Source: Kordiimonadales bacterium IMCC3096 (GTDB lineage: Bacteria > Pseudomonadota > Alphaproteobacteria > Minwuiales > Minwuiaceae). From it: DNA of 64,000 nt. Of this stretch, positions 26,660-36,331 are shown piece by piece. Below the pieces are notes generated by a model. It was not told the origin of the DNA. It saw nothing but the letters and a program-made list of their open reading frames with translations, and made no database searches. Each line of letters opens with the position of its first letter. The stretch's first letter is position 1. The stretch lies in NCBI GenBank assembly GCA_016865035.1, contig CP018227.1, positions 900,001 through 964,000 on the forward strand. Reading direction: 5' to 3'. The position numbers were made by a program, and so were the translations under genes.

Positions 26660-28957
26660 TTACCGGCTGGACGGGCGCAGCACGGTGACCCGGTCGAAAT
26701 CGGCCTCCACCGCCGGACGGGTCAACGGGATCCGGATGTACTCGCCCCGCTGCCAGAGCGGCAACTGGTCGGCGAAGGCTTCCGCATTCATCCAGCCATC
26801 CTGACCCCCCAGAAGCACGAACCAGTTCGCGTCCGGATCCGCCATGTCGTTGATCTGTCGCGCCTGGCTGCCATAGCTCGCCGGATGGCGTTCGGTCGTC
26901 GGACTGTGCGCCGACTTCATGACTGTCTCGTTCGATCCGCCGGAGGGCACGTCGGCAAAGACATAGCGACCGCCAAGCACCGGTGCATTGGCCAGCGGAT
27001 GACGCAGTTGCAGGCGATGCATCTGTCCCCACTCACCGAATTCCGTATCCGCCTTCGCGGCGGCGTCCAGTGCCGCGGGCATGATGGCCCGAACCTGTTC
27101 CGCTGAAAGGCGGCGAATGTCCGCCGCCAGCTTGTAGCGGAACCAGGACCAGCGGCTGACCACATCGAAGACGTCCGCTTCATCCAGCGTGTCATAGACG
27201 TTCGGGGCCAGGGTCGCCTGCATCGCCTCCAACAGCAGCGCGCCCTCGGAATCCACCGTGTACTGACCATCCCAGGCAACCATCCGCGCCGGCAGTTGCT
27301 CGGCCATGCCAGCCGCCAGGGCGGCCTCCACGATGGCATCGCGCAGGAATACCGCCGACATGGAATAGGTATCGCGCTGCAGTTCCGCCATGAAGTCGCG
27401 ATCGACGGCTGTCGCGGCGGCCAGACGCGCGTTCAGCCGGGTGATCCGGTCAGGCGGCGTATCGAACATGGTCAGGGGAATGGAGGCAATCGCGGTCGGA
27501 TTGTTGGCGGAGGCAACATAGCCCCGGGCCGGATTGACGATCCACGGCAGGTCGGCGGCCCCGAGCACGCGGTCCCAGGGGTCCGCCCCTTCGACCGGAA
27601 CGGGCAGCACCAGGTCGCGCGGTATGTCCAGCGGGCGGACCGGCAGTCTGGCCGCGGTACCTATCGCAATGTCGCCATCGGCCGAGGCCACCACGAAGGC
27701 CAGGCCAGGTACCGCATAGTCGGCAAAGGCCGCACGGAACTCCGCGATGCTGGTCGCCTGTGCGCCAGCGATGTAGGCCGTCAGTTCATCGGACGGCAGA
27801 TGCCCGATCCAGCGCAGGGCAATACGGCGCCCCTTCGGATCGTTCACCAGCGGGCTGTCGGTGATCAGGGGACCATAGGGCGAGACCCTGCGCTCCACAT
27901 CACGGTCGAAGCCGAAGCGGATCCTGACCGTTTCCTGCTCGATCCCGTAGGCACTATCCGGCAGGTCGGTCACATCAACCAGATCACTGGATCGGGCACG
28001 CAGGTTGGTCGCGCCCCACGCAAGATGCTGGCTGCGTCCCAGCCCGAATACCGGCAGGCCGGCGGGCATCATGCCCACGACCTCATGACCCGGCGACTTG
28101 AGCCCGGCCAGAATCCAGACGTTCGGGGCAAGGATACCCAGATGGGGATCGGTGGCCAGCACAGGCTTGCCACTTGCCGATCTCTCACCGCTGACGGCCC
28201 AGGCATTGGAGCCGCTGCGGGCATGGGCACCGATCATGTCCAGCATCGTTGCCAGACGCGCCGCATTCTGCCGTTCCTCCGCCGCGCCACCGACCGCCAC
28301 GCTTGGCACCGCACCACCGTTGAACGCCATCGCCTGCGCCCAGATATCGGGCCAGTCGGGCCGGTCGCTGAGAGCCAGCATGCCGATCCCCGTGAGCCAG
28401 TTCACGTCTGACCCCGCGAGCCGACCAAATGCCATCACGTCATAGACAGTCCAGGGTTCCGGCTCGAAGGCGAACAGCTTGTATTCGTGCGGCAGATCGG
28501 TCAGTTGAGCCAGATAGGCGTTGATACCGTCCGTGAAGCGCTGCAGCCAGCGTCGGGTCGGTTCCGGCAACTGCGCGAAGGCTTCCCGGGTTCCCCGGTA
28601 GTAGCCAATGATGCGGATGGTCTCGTCGATGTCGGCGGCCAGGACGCCGCCGATCTCCGACAGGCGACCGGCGGCCAGCCTGCGCGCGATCTCCATCTGG
28701 CCGAGCCTGAGATGGGCGTGTACCAGACCCAGCGCATAGGCGGCGTCATCATCGGTCTCCGCCGTGATCCACGGCACCATGTGGCTGTTCCAGCGCACCT
28801 CCACCGGCCGCTGCAGATCCAGGCCCGCAGTAGGCAAACCGGCAATCCGCTCCGCCGTGCTGGTCTTCTCGGGCAGGGAGGTGAACAGGCTGCATCCCGT
28901 GAGCAGCAGCATGACGGCAACCAGGGGCGCTCCGATCAGGAAACCGCGACGACGCAT
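26660..28957 (-). CDS. Penicillin acylase family lipoprotein
   Basis: A 765-residue Ntn hydrolase precursor. The N-terminus is a lipoprotein signal (LLLTGC, lipidated C22), so it is anchored to a membrane in the periplasm. The spacer and nucleophile region is HARSGSNAWAVSG, where self-cleavage would expose S250 as the catalytic residue and divide an alpha chain (about 25-249) from the beta chain. Family members cleave amide bonds in beta-lactams or acyl-homoserine lactones; substrate cannot be told. The ATG at 28957 has GGAG nine bases upstream; the longer frame from 29095 overlaps rluC and lacks the signal. Confidence 0.88.
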   Translation of the reverse strand: MRRRGFLIGAPLVAVMLLLTGCSLFTSLPEKTSTAERIAGLPTAGLDLQRPVEVRWNSHMVPWITAETDDDAAYALGLVHAHLRLGQMEIARRLAAGRLSEIGGVLAADIDETIRIIGYYRGTREAFAQLPEPTRRWLQRFTDGINAYLAQLTDLPHEYKLFAFEPEPWTVYDVMAFGRLAGSDVNWLTGIGMLALSDRPDWPDIWAQAMAFNGGAVPSVAVGGAAEERQNAARLATMLDMIGAHARSGSNAWAVSGERSASGKPVLATDPHLGILAPNVWILAGLKSPGHEVVGMMPAGLPVFGLGRSQHLAWGATNLRARSSDLVDVTDLPDSAYGIEQETVRIRFGFDRDVERRVSPYGPLITDSPLVNDPKGRRIALRWIGHLPSDELTAYIAGAQATSIAEFRAAFADYAVPGLAFVVASADGDIAIGTAARLPVRPLDIPRDLVLPVPVEGADPWDRVLGAADLPWIVNPARGYVASANNPTAIASIPLTMFDTPPDRITRLNARLAAATAVDRDFMAELQRDTYSMSAVFLRDAIVEAALAAGMAEQLPARMVAWDGQYTVDSEGALLLEAMQATLAPNVYDTLDEADVFDVVSRWSWFRYKLAADIRRLSAEQVRAIMPAALDAAAKADTEFGEWGQMHRLQLRHPLANAPVLGGRYVFADVPSGGSNETVMKSAHSPTTERHPASYGSQARQINDMADPDANWFVLLGGQDGWMNAEAFADQLPLWQRGEYIRIPLTRPAVEADFDRVTVLRPSSR

Positions 28958-29063
28958 GAGGATCAACTCCAGCAGTTCAGACGGAATTTCTACAGTGCCC
29001 GAGACCGGTTGGACCACTCCCGGGGCAAGCAATCCGTTAACACGGTCATGTGACGGTTTGGAA

Positions 29064-30050
29064 TCAGGCGTCCGGCCAGATGATGTCCGCGGCAATGTCG
29101 TTCACGTCGAACCCCAGCAGATCCATGGCATTCAGCATGTGCCGTGACGGATCGGCGGTGACGTCCAGCATGCGCCCGTCGGGGCGTCGCAGTTCCAGTC
29201 GGCGGGCATGCAGATGAAGCTGGCCATCGAAGCCGCCTGGGTGCGCATCGGCACCGCCGTACTTGCCGTCGCCGATGATCGGGTGCCCGATCTCCGTTGC
29301 GTGGACCCGAAGCTGATGCGTCCGCCCGGTCACGGGGCGCATGGCCAGCCAGGCGGCACGTTTCGCGGCATGTGCGACAGTCATGTACTGGGTGATGGCA
29401 CGCTGCCCGCCCTCCGGCACCGCCTCCACCCGTTCGCCGAAATTGCCCCCTTCCTTCAGCAGGGGCAGATCGATGGTTCCCTCCGCAGGTCGTGGCGCGC
29501 CGATGCAGATGGCCCAGTAGGTCTTGACGGTGGCCCGGTCGCGAAAGGCGCGGGTCAGCCATTGCGCCGCCTGACGGGTACGGGCCAGCACCAGCACGCC
29601 GGAGGTATCCCGGTCCAGCCGGTGCACCAGACGCGGCGTCTCGTCGGCGTCGAAGGTCAGCGCGGGCAGCATGCCATCCAGATGACGGCTGATGCCACTG
29701 CCCCCCTGCACGGCCAGTCCGGCTGGCTTGTTGATCACCAGCACCTCCCGGTCGCGATAGATGACCAGGTTCTGCAGATCCCGTGCTTCCGACTCGGTCC
29801 ATGTGACGGGCCGGGTCTGTGGCTTGCGGTCGGCACGCGGCATGGGCGCCAGTGGCGGCACGCGCACCTGCTGTCCCGCGGCAACCCGCGTGTCGGCCTT
29901 GACCCGTCCGCCGTCGAGACGGATCTCGCCCTTGCGCAGCATCTTCTGCACCCGTCCCTGGGTCACATCGGGGAAGCGGCTGCGGAACCAGCGATCGATG
30001 CGCATGCCGTCCTCGTCACGGCCCACACGTTCATGGCGAACACCACTCAT
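29064..30050 (-). CDS. rluC: RluC/RluD-family 23S rRNA pseudouridine synthase
   Basis: A 328-residue enzyme with an N-terminal S4 RNA-binding domain (RIDRWFRSRFPDVTQGRVQKML) and the catalytic domain signature HRLDRDTSGVLVLAR, whose Asp attacks the uridine. RPVTGRTHQLRVH is the second conserved segment. It modifies uridines in 23S rRNA; position-specific naming is by similarity and context. The ATG at 30050 overlaps the crcB stop (ATGA), which excludes the longer frame. It ends the degP-rarA-crcB-rluC chain. Confidence 0.88.
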   Translation of the reverse strand: MSGVRHERVGRDEDGMRIDRWFRSRFPDVTQGRVQKMLRKGEIRLDGGRVKADTRVAAGQQVRVPPLAPMPRADRKPQTRPVTWTESEARDLQNLVIYRDREVLVINKPAGLAVQGGSGISRHLDGMLPALTFDADETPRLVHRLDRDTSGVLVLARTRQAAQWLTRAFRDRATVKTYWAICIGAPRPAEGTIDLPLLKEGGNFGERVEAVPEGGQRAITQYMTVAHAAKRAAWLAMRPVTGRTHQLRVHATEIGHPIIGDGKYGGADAHPGGFDGQLHLHARRLELRRPDGRMLDVTADPSRHMLNAMDLLGFDVNDIAADIIWPDA

Positions 30051-30433
30051 GCAAACATCCCCCGCCCAAGCCACAATCCAAGAAACAGCGCGCCCACGGA
30101 CAGGCACACCGACAGCATCACATACAGCGCCGCCAGCGCCATCTCACCCCGCCCATGCAACAGGGCCACATCCAGCGAGAAGGTGGAGAAGGTGGTCAGG
30201 GCGCCCAGCAGGCCAACGGTCAGAAATCCACGCCAGGCATCGGACATGCCGCGTGCGGTCAGCCATTCCACGGCCAGTCCCATCGCCAGACTGCCGACGA
30301 TATTGACCACCAGCGTGCCCACCGGGAAACCCGTACCCCAGAGCCGCAACGTGGTCTGCACCACACCGTAGCGCACCACGGCCCCCACCGCGCCACCCAG
30401 CGCAATCGCGACGATCAGGCCTGGTGACATCAT
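30047..30433 (-). CDS. crcB: Fluoride exporter CrcB/Fluc
   Basis: A 128-residue four-helix membrane protein forming dual-topology dimeric fluoride channels. GGAVGAVVRYG near the N-terminus, the VNIVGS asparagine and GALTTFSTFSLD (the fluoride-track phenylalanine region) are all present. No fluoride riboswitch is visible upstream; expression should come from the rarA transcript because the ATG overlaps the rarA stop. A single crcB copy is expected to assemble as a homodimer. Confidence 0.93.
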   Translation of the reverse strand: MMSPGLIVAIALGGAVGAVVRYGVVQTTLRLWGTGFPVGTLVVNIVGSLAMGLAVEWLTARGMSDAWRGFLTVGLLGALTTFSTFSLDVALLHGRGEMALAALYVMLSVCLSVGALFLGLWLGRGMFA

Positions 30434-31746
30434 TCACTCTCCCCCGCGCGGCGGTCACGGATCCTGTTCCAGTAGGCCAGGCGCTTGCCCACCTCGCGCT
30501 CGAAGCCGCGTTCCACAGGCTGGTAGAACTGTTGTCGCGGCATGTCATCGGGGAAATAGTTCTGACCCGAGAAGCCGTCTTCCTGATCATGGTCATAGGC
30601 ATAGCCCTTGCCATACCCCAGATCCTTCATCATGCCCGTCGGCGCGTTCAGGATATGCATCGGCGGCGACAGGGAGCCGGTGGCGCGCGCGGCCTTCTGC
30701 GCCTGTTTCATGGCGACATAGGCGGCGTTCGATTTCGGCGCCGTACCGAGGTAGAGCACCGCCTGCGCCAGTGCCAGTTCCCCCTCCGGCGAGCCGACGA
30801 AATCATAGGCCGCCTTGGCGGCGAGCGCCTGGTGCAGCGCCTCCGGATCCGCCAGCCCGATGTCCTCCGAGGCGAAGCGGACCAGACGCCGGGCGATGAA
30901 CAGCGGGTCCTCGCCCCCCGCCAGCATCCGCGCCAGCCAGTAGAGCGCCGCGTCGCAGTCCGACCCGCGCAGCGACTTGTGCAGGGCACTGATCAGATTG
31001 TAGTGGCTCTCCTGCCCCTTGTCGTAGATCGGCGCGCGGCGTTGCAGCGCCTCCGCCAGTTCCGACGGTTCAAGCGGTGACGGGGGCGCCAGACGGTAGA
31101 GTTCCTCCGCCAGGTTGAGCAGATAGCGGCCATCTCCGTCCGCCATGGCCTTCAGTGTCAGCCGCCCGTCCGCGGTGAGTGGCAATGGCGCTTCCATCAG
31201 GGCTTCCGCCCGGGTCAGCAAAGCCTCCAGCGCCGCATCATCATGCCGCCGCAATACCAGCACCTGACAGCGCGACAGCAGCGCGGGATTGAGCTCGAAC
31301 GACGGATTCTCGGTCGTCGCGCCGATCAGCACGATGGTCCCGTCCTCCACCACCGGCAGGAATCCGTCCTGCTGCGCGCGGTTGAACCGATGGATCTCGT
31401 CAACGAACAACAGGGTGCCGCGTCCGTCGCTGCGCCGGGCCCGCGCCTGATCAAAGGCCTTCCGCAGGTCGGCGACGCCAGAGAACACGGCGGACAGTTG
31501 CACGAACTCCATATCGACCGAACCGGCCAGCAGCCGTGCGATGGTGGTCTTGCCGGTTCCCGGCGGGCCCCAGAGAATCACCGCCCCCGGACGGCGCTGC
31601 GCGGCCATGCGGGCGATGGGTCCCTCCCCCGTCAGCAGATGATCCTGCCCTACGACCTGTTCCAGCGACTGCGGCCGCAGACGGTCTGCCAGGGGTCGGG
31701 GAATGCCGTCATCAACGCCCGCCGCCTCGAACAGGGAACCGGTCAT
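30430..31746 (-). CDS. rarA: Replication-associated recombination ATPase RarA/MgsA
   Basis: A 438-residue AAA+ ATPase that acts at stalled replication forks. Walker A is GPPGTGKTTIA and Walker B LLFVDEIHRF, with sensor 1 IGATTENPSF. The C-terminal tetramerisation domain includes DKGQESHYNLISALHKSLRGSD and the conserved YKYPHD-like end (PVERGFEREVGKRLAYW). I start at the ATG at 31746 overlapping the degP stop (ATGA); 31806 would sit inside degP. The gene order degP-rarA-crcB-rluC after rplQ is common in alphaproteobacteria. Confidence 0.93.
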   Translation of the reverse strand: MTGSLFEAAGVDDGIPRPLADRLRPQSLEQVVGQDHLLTGEGPIARMAAQRRPGAVILWGPPGTGKTTIARLLAGSVDMEFVQLSAVFSGVADLRKAFDQARARRSDGRGTLLFVDEIHRFNRAQQDGFLPVVEDGTIVLIGATTENPSFELNPALLSRCQVLVLRRHDDAALEALLTRAEALMEAPLPLTADGRLTLKAMADGDGRYLLNLAEELYRLAPPSPLEPSELAEALQRRAPIYDKGQESHYNLISALHKSLRGSDCDAALYWLARMLAGGEDPLFIARRLVRFASEDIGLADPEALHQALAAKAAYDFVGSPEGELALAQAVLYLGTAPKSNAAYVAMKQAQKAARATGSLSPPMHILNAPTGMMKDLGYGKGYAYDHDQEDGFSGQNYFPDDMPRQQFYQPVERGFEREVGKRLAYWNRIRDRRAGESE

Positions 31747-33149
31747 GAATTCCGCCTGGCACGGACCTGATGGGCGCGACCGGCGCGCAGGACATCGATG
31801 ACCCATTGCTCCGGCTCGTCGGCCAGCCGACGGTCCAGTCCACGGGTGCGCTCGACCGGCCGTCCGTTGACACTGCGGATGATATCGCCGGGCCGGAAGT
31901 CGAAGCGCGAGACGGGCGCACCCCGGCGCACGCCAAGGATGATCACCCCGCGCTGCATCGGGTCCAGATCCAGTTCCAGCGCAAAGGCCGGCGACATGTT
32001 GCCTACCTTCGCCCCCTGCAGCGGATGGCTGCCCGACAGATCCACGACGTCCCGTGGCGGGTCCTCCGGCGCGGCCTCCAGCGGCAGGGCAAGCGACAGT
32101 GTCTCACCACGCCGCCAGACCGTCAGATCGACCTCCCCCCCGATTGGCAGGGTCGCGATGCGAAACTGCATCTCTGCCGGATCACGGACCGCGCGCCCGT
32201 CGACCCGCAGCACCACGTCGCCCTGACGCAGTCCGGCACGCTCTGCCGCGCCGCCCGGATAGAGATCCGCGACCAGCACGCCGCCTGGCCTCGCCCGCCC
32301 GATGCCCTGGGCCAGGTCAGCCGTCAGATCCTGCCCTTCCATACCGACCCACGCCCGCACCAGTCCCGTGCCATTGCGTGCGGCCTGAACGACCGCCGCC
32401 ACCAGGTCGGCCGGAATGGCAAAGCCGACACCATGGCTGCCCCCCGACCGGGAAAAGATCGCGGTATTGACCCCGACCAGCAGCCCGTCGATGCCGACCA
32501 GCGCCCCGCCCGAATTGCCCGGATTGACCGCCGCATCGGTCTGGATGAATGACTGCGGCCCACCGGAATCGGTCACGTGACTGCGGGCCAGACCGGAAAT
32601 GATGCCGCTGGTCACGGTCTGGCCGACACCGAACGGATTGCCGATGGCCAGCACGATATCGCCCACCCGAATGGTGTCGGACGACCGCACCCGCAGGAAC
32701 GGCAGATCTCCGCCCTCCGGTTCGATCGAGAGCACGGCGAGATCCGTATCCTCGTCCGACAGCACCAGCCGTGCCTCGAACTCCCGCCGGTCGTTGAGGA
32801 CAACCGTGATGTCCTCCGCATCCGCCACGACATGATGGTTGGTCACCACCAGCCCCGCCCCATCCATGATCACGCCGGACCCGAGGGAGCGTTCCTCCTT
32901 CGGGCGGTTGCGCCGGAACACGTCACCGAAGAAACGACCAAAGAAGGGATCATCGAACAGGGGATTGGCGCGCTGCCGTACCATGCGCTTGGCGTAGATG
33001 TTCACCACCGCCGGTGCCACCTGCTCCACCAGCGGCGCGAAGCTCTGGGTCAGCGCAGCACGGTCCTGCGGAACCGTCTGGGCGGAGGCCGAGGCGACCG
33101 CCACGGTCACCGCGAAAGCCAGCAGGGGCATGAACAGGATCTTGCGCAT
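31743..33149 (-). CDS. degP: Do-family periplasmic serine endoprotease
   Basis: A 468-residue HtrA/DegP-type protease with a signal peptide (MRKILFMPLLAFAVTVAVAS), catalytic triad H106 (TNHHVV), D136 (DTDLAVL) and S213 (NPGNSGGAL), and two PDZ domains (about 265-355 and 370-460). It degrades or refolds damaged periplasmic proteins. It lies just below the rplQ terminator with only 31 bases to its start. It is a useful contrast to the degenerate homologue at 4641-5681. No sigma-E or Cpx-like site was recognised upstream. Confidence 0.93.
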   Translation of the reverse strand: MRKILFMPLLAFAVTVAVASASAQTVPQDRAALTQSFAPLVEQVAPAVVNIYAKRMVRQRANPLFDDPFFGRFFGDVFRRNRPKEERSLGSGVIMDGAGLVVTNHHVVADAEDITVVLNDRREFEARLVLSDEDTDLAVLSIEPEGGDLPFLRVRSSDTIRVGDIVLAIGNPFGVGQTVTSGIISGLARSHVTDSGGPQSFIQTDAAVNPGNSGGALVGIDGLLVGVNTAIFSRSGGSHGVGFAIPADLVAAVVQAARNGTGLVRAWVGMEGQDLTADLAQGIGRARPGGVLVADLYPGGAAERAGLRQGDVVLRVDGRAVRDPAEMQFRIATLPIGGEVDLTVWRRGETLSLALPLEAAPEDPPRDVVDLSGSHPLQGAKVGNMSPAFALELDLDPMQRGVIILGVRRGAPVSRFDFRPGDIIRSVNGRPVERTRGLDRRLADEPEQWVIDVLRAGRAHQVRARRNS

Positions 33150-33169
33150 GGATCGACTCCAGCGTGCTG

Positions 33170-33213
33170 GTGGAAACGAAAATGGGGCGATCCGTCAACC
33201 GGACCGCCCCATT
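33170..33213 (-). terminator. Intrinsic terminator after rplQ
   Basis: On the minus strand AATGGGGCG (33213-33205) pairs with CGCCCCATT (33189-33181), extended by GTCC/GGAT around a short loop, and is followed by TTTTCGTTT. It lies about 46 bases past the rplQ stop and marks the end of the ribosomal supercluster. degP begins 31 bases later, so some readthrough may feed it. Confidence 0.7.
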
Positions 33214-33258
33214 CTGACATCTCAGTGGCACCGCGTCTGCGGAACCGGACTGGCCTGA

Positions 33259-33687
33259 TCAGGCGGCGTCCTCGAAATCATCCTCGTCGTCACCCTGGAC
33301 CGGACCACTGTCCGTGCCCTTGGCGTCCGTGTCACGGTCAACGAATTCGATGATCGCCATCGGCGCGGCGTCGCCATAACGGAAACCGGCCTTGATGATG
33401 CGGGTGTAACCGCCCGAACGATCCGCGTAGCGACCGGCCAGCTCGTCGAACAGCTTCGCCACCACCTTCTCTTCCGGCAGTTGGGCATAGGCCTGACGGC
33501 GGGCGTGCAGACCACCCCGCTTGGCCAGGGTCACCAGCTTCTCGACAACCGGACGCAGGTCCTTCGCCTTCGGCAGTGTGGTCTTTATCTGCTCGTGCTT
33601 GATCAGCGCGTTGCAGAGGTTCGACAGCATCGCTTTCCGATGCGAGCTGGAGCGGTTGAACCGACGCCCCTTGTTGCGATGACGCAT
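33259..33687 (-). CDS. rplQ: 50S ribosomal protein L17
   Basis: A 142-residue L17 ([12 protein letters not shown] start, [23 protein letters not shown] core). It sits near the exit of the peptide tunnel. An acidic tail ([10 protein letters not shown]) extends it beyond the E. coli length of 127. It is the last ribosomal gene of the cluster, 43 bases after rpoA, and is followed by a strong terminator. Confidence 0.97.
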   Translation of the reverse strand: MRHRNKGRRFNRSSSHRKAMLSNLCNALIKHEQIKTTLPKAKDLRPVVEKLVTLAKRGGLHARRQAYAQLPEEKVVAKLFDELAGRYADRSGGYTRIIKAGFRYGDAAPMAIIEFVDRDTDAKGTDSGPVQGDDEDDFEDAA

Positions 33688-33730
33688 GATTTGGAAACCT
33701 TCTTCAAAGGAAGCCGACCGGAGGTCCGCC

Positions 33731-34744
33731 TCAGTAGTGGTCTTCGAGCCGCTTGGCCATTTCCTCGATATTGTCCGGCGGCCAGCCCGGCACTTCCATG
33801 CCGAGGCGCAGGCCCATCTGACCGAGCACTTCCTTGATCTCGTTCAGCGACTTCCGACCGAAGTTCGGGGTACGGAGCATCTCCGCTTCCGTCTTCTGGA
33901 TCAGATCGCCGATATAGACGATGTTGTCGTTCTTCAGGCAATTGGCCGAACGCACCGAGAGCTCCAGCTCGTCGACCTTCCGCAGCAGGTTGCGGTTGAT
34001 CTCCGGCTCGCCCGAGCGCTCCTCGACCTGCTCCCGCTTCGGCTCCTCGAAATTGATGAAGAGCTGCAGCTGGTCCTGCAGGATCCGCGCGGCATAGGCC
34101 ACGGCATCCTCGGGGCTGATGGCACCGTTGGTCAGGATATCCATGCTGAGCTTGTCGTAATCCAGCACCTGGCCCTCACGCGTGTTCTCGACGCGATAGG
34201 CGACCTTGCGGATCGGCGAATAGAGCGCATCCACCGGAATCAGACCGATCGGCGCATCTTCCGGACGGTTGGCGCTGGCCGGAACGTAGCCCTTGCCGTT
34301 GTTCACCGTCATCTCGATGTTGATGCTGGCACCATCGTCCAGATGCATCAGCACCAGATCGGGGTTCAGCACATCGATGTCATGCCCGGTCTCGATCTGA
34401 CCGGCGGTAACGGCACCCGGCCCGGTCGCGCGCAGCGTGATCCGCTTCGGCCCCTCGCCATGCATGGCGATGGCGAGCTGCTTCACGTTCAGCACGATGT
34501 CGGTGACATCCTCGCGCACGCCCTCGATGGAGGAGAATTCGTGCAGCACATTGTCGATGTGGATCGCCGTGACGGCAGCGCCCTGGAGACTGGACAGCAG
34601 CACACGACGCAGCGCATTGCCGAGCGTCATGCCGAAACCGCGCTCCAGCGGTTCCGCCACGACAGTCGCCTTGCGCTTGGGATCTTCTGCGTTGATCTCG
34701 AGCTTTTCGGGCTTGATCAACTCTTTCCAGTTGCGCTGGATCAC
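33731..34744 (-). CDS. rpoA: DNA-directed RNA polymerase subunit alpha
   Basis: A 337-residue alpha subunit. The N-terminal assembly domain (about 1-235) has [19 protein letters not shown]. The C-terminal domain (about 255-320) carries the UP-element and activator-binding region ([29 protein letters not shown]). It nucleates RNA polymerase assembly. The gene lies between rpsK and rplQ as in other alpha operons. The 105-base rpsK-rpoA gap contains two hairpins. Confidence 0.98.
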   Translation of the reverse strand: MIQRNWKELIKPEKLEINAEDPKRKATVVAEPLERGFGMTLGNALRRVLLSSLQGAAVTAIHIDNVLHEFSSIEGVREDVTDIVLNVKQLAIAMHGEGPKRITLRATGPGAVTAGQIETGHDIDVLNPDLVLMHLDDGASINIEMTVNNGKGYVPASANRPEDAPIGLIPVDALYSPIRKVAYRVENTREGQVLDYDKLSMDILTNGAISPEDAVAYAARILQDQLQLFINFEEPKREQVEERSGEPEINRNLLRKVDELELSVRSANCLKNDNIVYIGDLIQKTEAEMLRTPNFGRKSLNEIKEVLGQMGLRLGMEVPGWPPDNIEEMAKRLEDHY

Positions 34745-34779
34745 TTCGCGGACCTCATTGTTCGTTCAGCATGGCAGCA

Positions 34780-34837
34780 CCCGGGCACCACAGGGTGTCC
34801 CGGGCCTCACATGCGCCCACGCTGTCAGGATGACAGC
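34780..34837 (-). other. Twin hairpins in the rpsK-rpoA gap
   Basis: Minus-strand RNA after the rpsK stop forms GCTGTCA-TCC-TGACAGC (34837-34821), seven pairs with a three-base loop, then a larger GC hairpin at 34804-34780 (CCCGGG-A-CACC paired with GGTGCCCGGG, one bulge). There is no T-run, so termination is unlikely. RNA stabilisation, processing or control of rpoA output is possible. Confidence 0.5.
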
Positions 34838-34849
34838 CTGGACAGGTAC

Positions 34850-35239
34850 TCAGACGCGACGACGCTTCTTCGGACGGCAGCCATTGTGCGGGATGGACGT
34901 CACGTCACGGATCGACGTCACGTTGAACCCGGTGGCCTGAAGCGCGCGCAGGGCCGACTCACGACCCGATCCCGGACCCCGAACCTTGACTTCCAGCGTC
35001 TTCACGCCGTGTTCCTGCGCCTTCTTGCCCGCATCCTCGGCCGCCATCTGGGCAGCGTAAGGCGTGGACTTGCGTGACCCCTTGAATCCCATCATGCCGG
35101 CGGAGGACCACGAAATCGCGTTCCCCTGCACGTCGGTGATGGTGATCATGGTGTTGTTGAACGTCGCCTGGACGTGCGCGACGCCATTGGTGATGTTCTT
35201 CCGCTCGCGACGGCGGACCCGTGTCTCTTTCTTCGCCAT
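34850..35239 (-). CDS. rpsK: 30S ribosomal protein S11
   Basis: A 129-residue platform protein of the small subunit ([53 protein letters not shown] end). It contacts mRNA near the E site. It starts six bases after the rpsM stop and follows the alpha-operon promoter before rpsM. Its 3' end is followed by two stem-loops before rpoA. Confidence 0.97.
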   Translation of the reverse strand: MAKKETRVRRRERKNITNGVAHVQATFNNTMITITDVQGNAISWSSAGMMGFKGSRKSTPYAAQMAAEDAGKKAQEHGVKTLEVKVRGPGSGRESALRALQATGFNVTSIRDVTSIPHNGCRPKKRRRV

Positions 35240-35245
35240 CGTTCC

Positions 35246-35614
35246 CTACTTTTTCTTGCCGGCAATGGCCTTTGCGGGGCCCTTGCGGGTACGTGCATTG
35301 GTGTGAGTCCGCTGACCACGAACCGGGAGACCCCGGCGATGGCGCAGACCGCGATAACACTTCAGATCCATCAGGCGCTTGATGTTCATGGCGACTTCGC
35401 GCCGCAGATCACCTTCCACCAGATGACCGCTCTCGATCACTTCGCGGATCTGGATGACCTCCGCCTCGGTCAGCTCGTTCACGCGGCGCTCCCGCGCGAT
35501 GCCGACCGCCTCGCAGATCTCGCGCGCCTTGGTGCGCCCGATTCCGTGAATGTAGGTCAGTCCGATTTCCGCCCTTTTCGAGGTCGGGATATTCACACCA
35601 GCAATACGCGCCAC
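35246..35614 (-). CDS. rpsM: 30S ribosomal protein S13
   Basis: A 122-residue head protein that contacts the 50S subunit and the P-site tRNA ([43 protein letters not shown]). The start is the GTG at 35614, eight bases after GAGGAG; the upstream ATG at 35629 lies on that ribosome site and would add five non-family residues. It is the first gene after the adk-rpsM promoter. No rpmJ or infA gene separates it from adk. Confidence 0.97.
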   Translation of the reverse strand: MARIAGVNIPTSKRAEIGLTYIHGIGRTKAREICEAVGIARERRVNELTEAEVIQIREVIESGHLVEGDLRREVAMNIKRLMDLKCYRGLRHRRGLPVRGQRTHTNARTRKGPAKAIAGKKK

Positions 35615-35691
35615 GCGCAATCTCCTCATAACGCAAGCCGAAAGGACCGCGGAAAAACCGTCAAGGGACGATGATCTGTTGAAGGCGCGCG

Positions 35692-35719
35692 ATTATACGT
35701 ATCGAACCGTGCCCGTCAA
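35692..35719 (-). promoter_or_regulatory. Strong internal promoter for rpsM-rpsK-rpoA-rplQ
   Basis: On the minus strand, TTGACG (35719-35714) and a consensus TATAAT (35697-35692) are separated by 16 bases. Predicted transcription starts near 35685, leaving about 70 bases before rpsM. This would drive the alpha operon separately from the upstream spc genes. Confidence 0.75.
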
Positions 35720-35761
35720 CCACCCCAAACCAGCGGTCTCTCAGCCTCTCGTACTAAGTTC

Positions 35762-36331
35762 TCAACCCTCCAGGATCGACATGATCTCGGCGGTCACCGC
35801 CTCGATCGCCTGCAGGCCGTCCACCGTCTTGAGCATGCCCTTGTCCTGGTAGTAGGGCAGCACCGGTGCGGTCTGTGAATGATAGACTTCCAGACGCTTC
35901 TTCAGCGTCTCCGCATTGTCGTCGGCCCGGGCACCGCCCGTCTCCGCCGCACGTTTCTCGATCCGGGAGAACAGCTCCTCATCCGGCACACGGACTTCGA
36001 TCACCGCATCCAGCTTCAGGCCTTTCTCGGCCAGCATGCTGTCCAGCCCTTCGGCCTGCGGCAGCGTGCGCGGAAAGCCGTCGAGGATGAAGCCCTTGGC
36101 ACAGTCGGGTTCCGCGATCCGGTCACCGATGATGCCCAGGATGATCGCGTCATCGACCAGATCGCCGGCATCCATGACAGCCTTGGCCATCTTGCCGAGT
36201 TCCGTTCCCTGGCTCACCGCCGCGCGCAGCATGTCGCCCGTCGAAAGCTGGACCACCTGAAAGCGGTTCACGATGAACTCCGCCTGGGTGCCCTTGCCCG
36301 CGCCCGGCGGACCGAAAAGAATGATGTTCAT
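35762..36331 (-). CDS. adk: Adenylate kinase, short form
   Basis: A 189-residue enzyme interconverting AMP, ADP and ATP. P-loop GPPGAGKGTQ, AMP site LSTGDMLRAAV and GFILDGFPRT are intact. The LID is the short alphaproteobacterial form: no 27-residue insertion and no zinc cysteines are present between VRVPDEELFSRIEKR and DDNAETLKKRL. It is translationally coupled to secY by a four-base overlap (ATGA). A 147-base gap with the rpsM promoter follows. Confidence 0.97.
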   Translation of the reverse strand: MNIILFGPPGAGKGTQAEFIVNRFQVVQLSTGDMLRAAVSQGTELGKMAKAVMDAGDLVDDAIILGIIGDRIAEPDCAKGFILDGFPRTLPQAEGLDSMLAEKGLKLDAVIEVRVPDEELFSRIEKRAAETGGARADDNAETLKKRLEVYHSQTAPVLPYYQDKGMLKTVDGLQAIEAVTAEIMSILEG

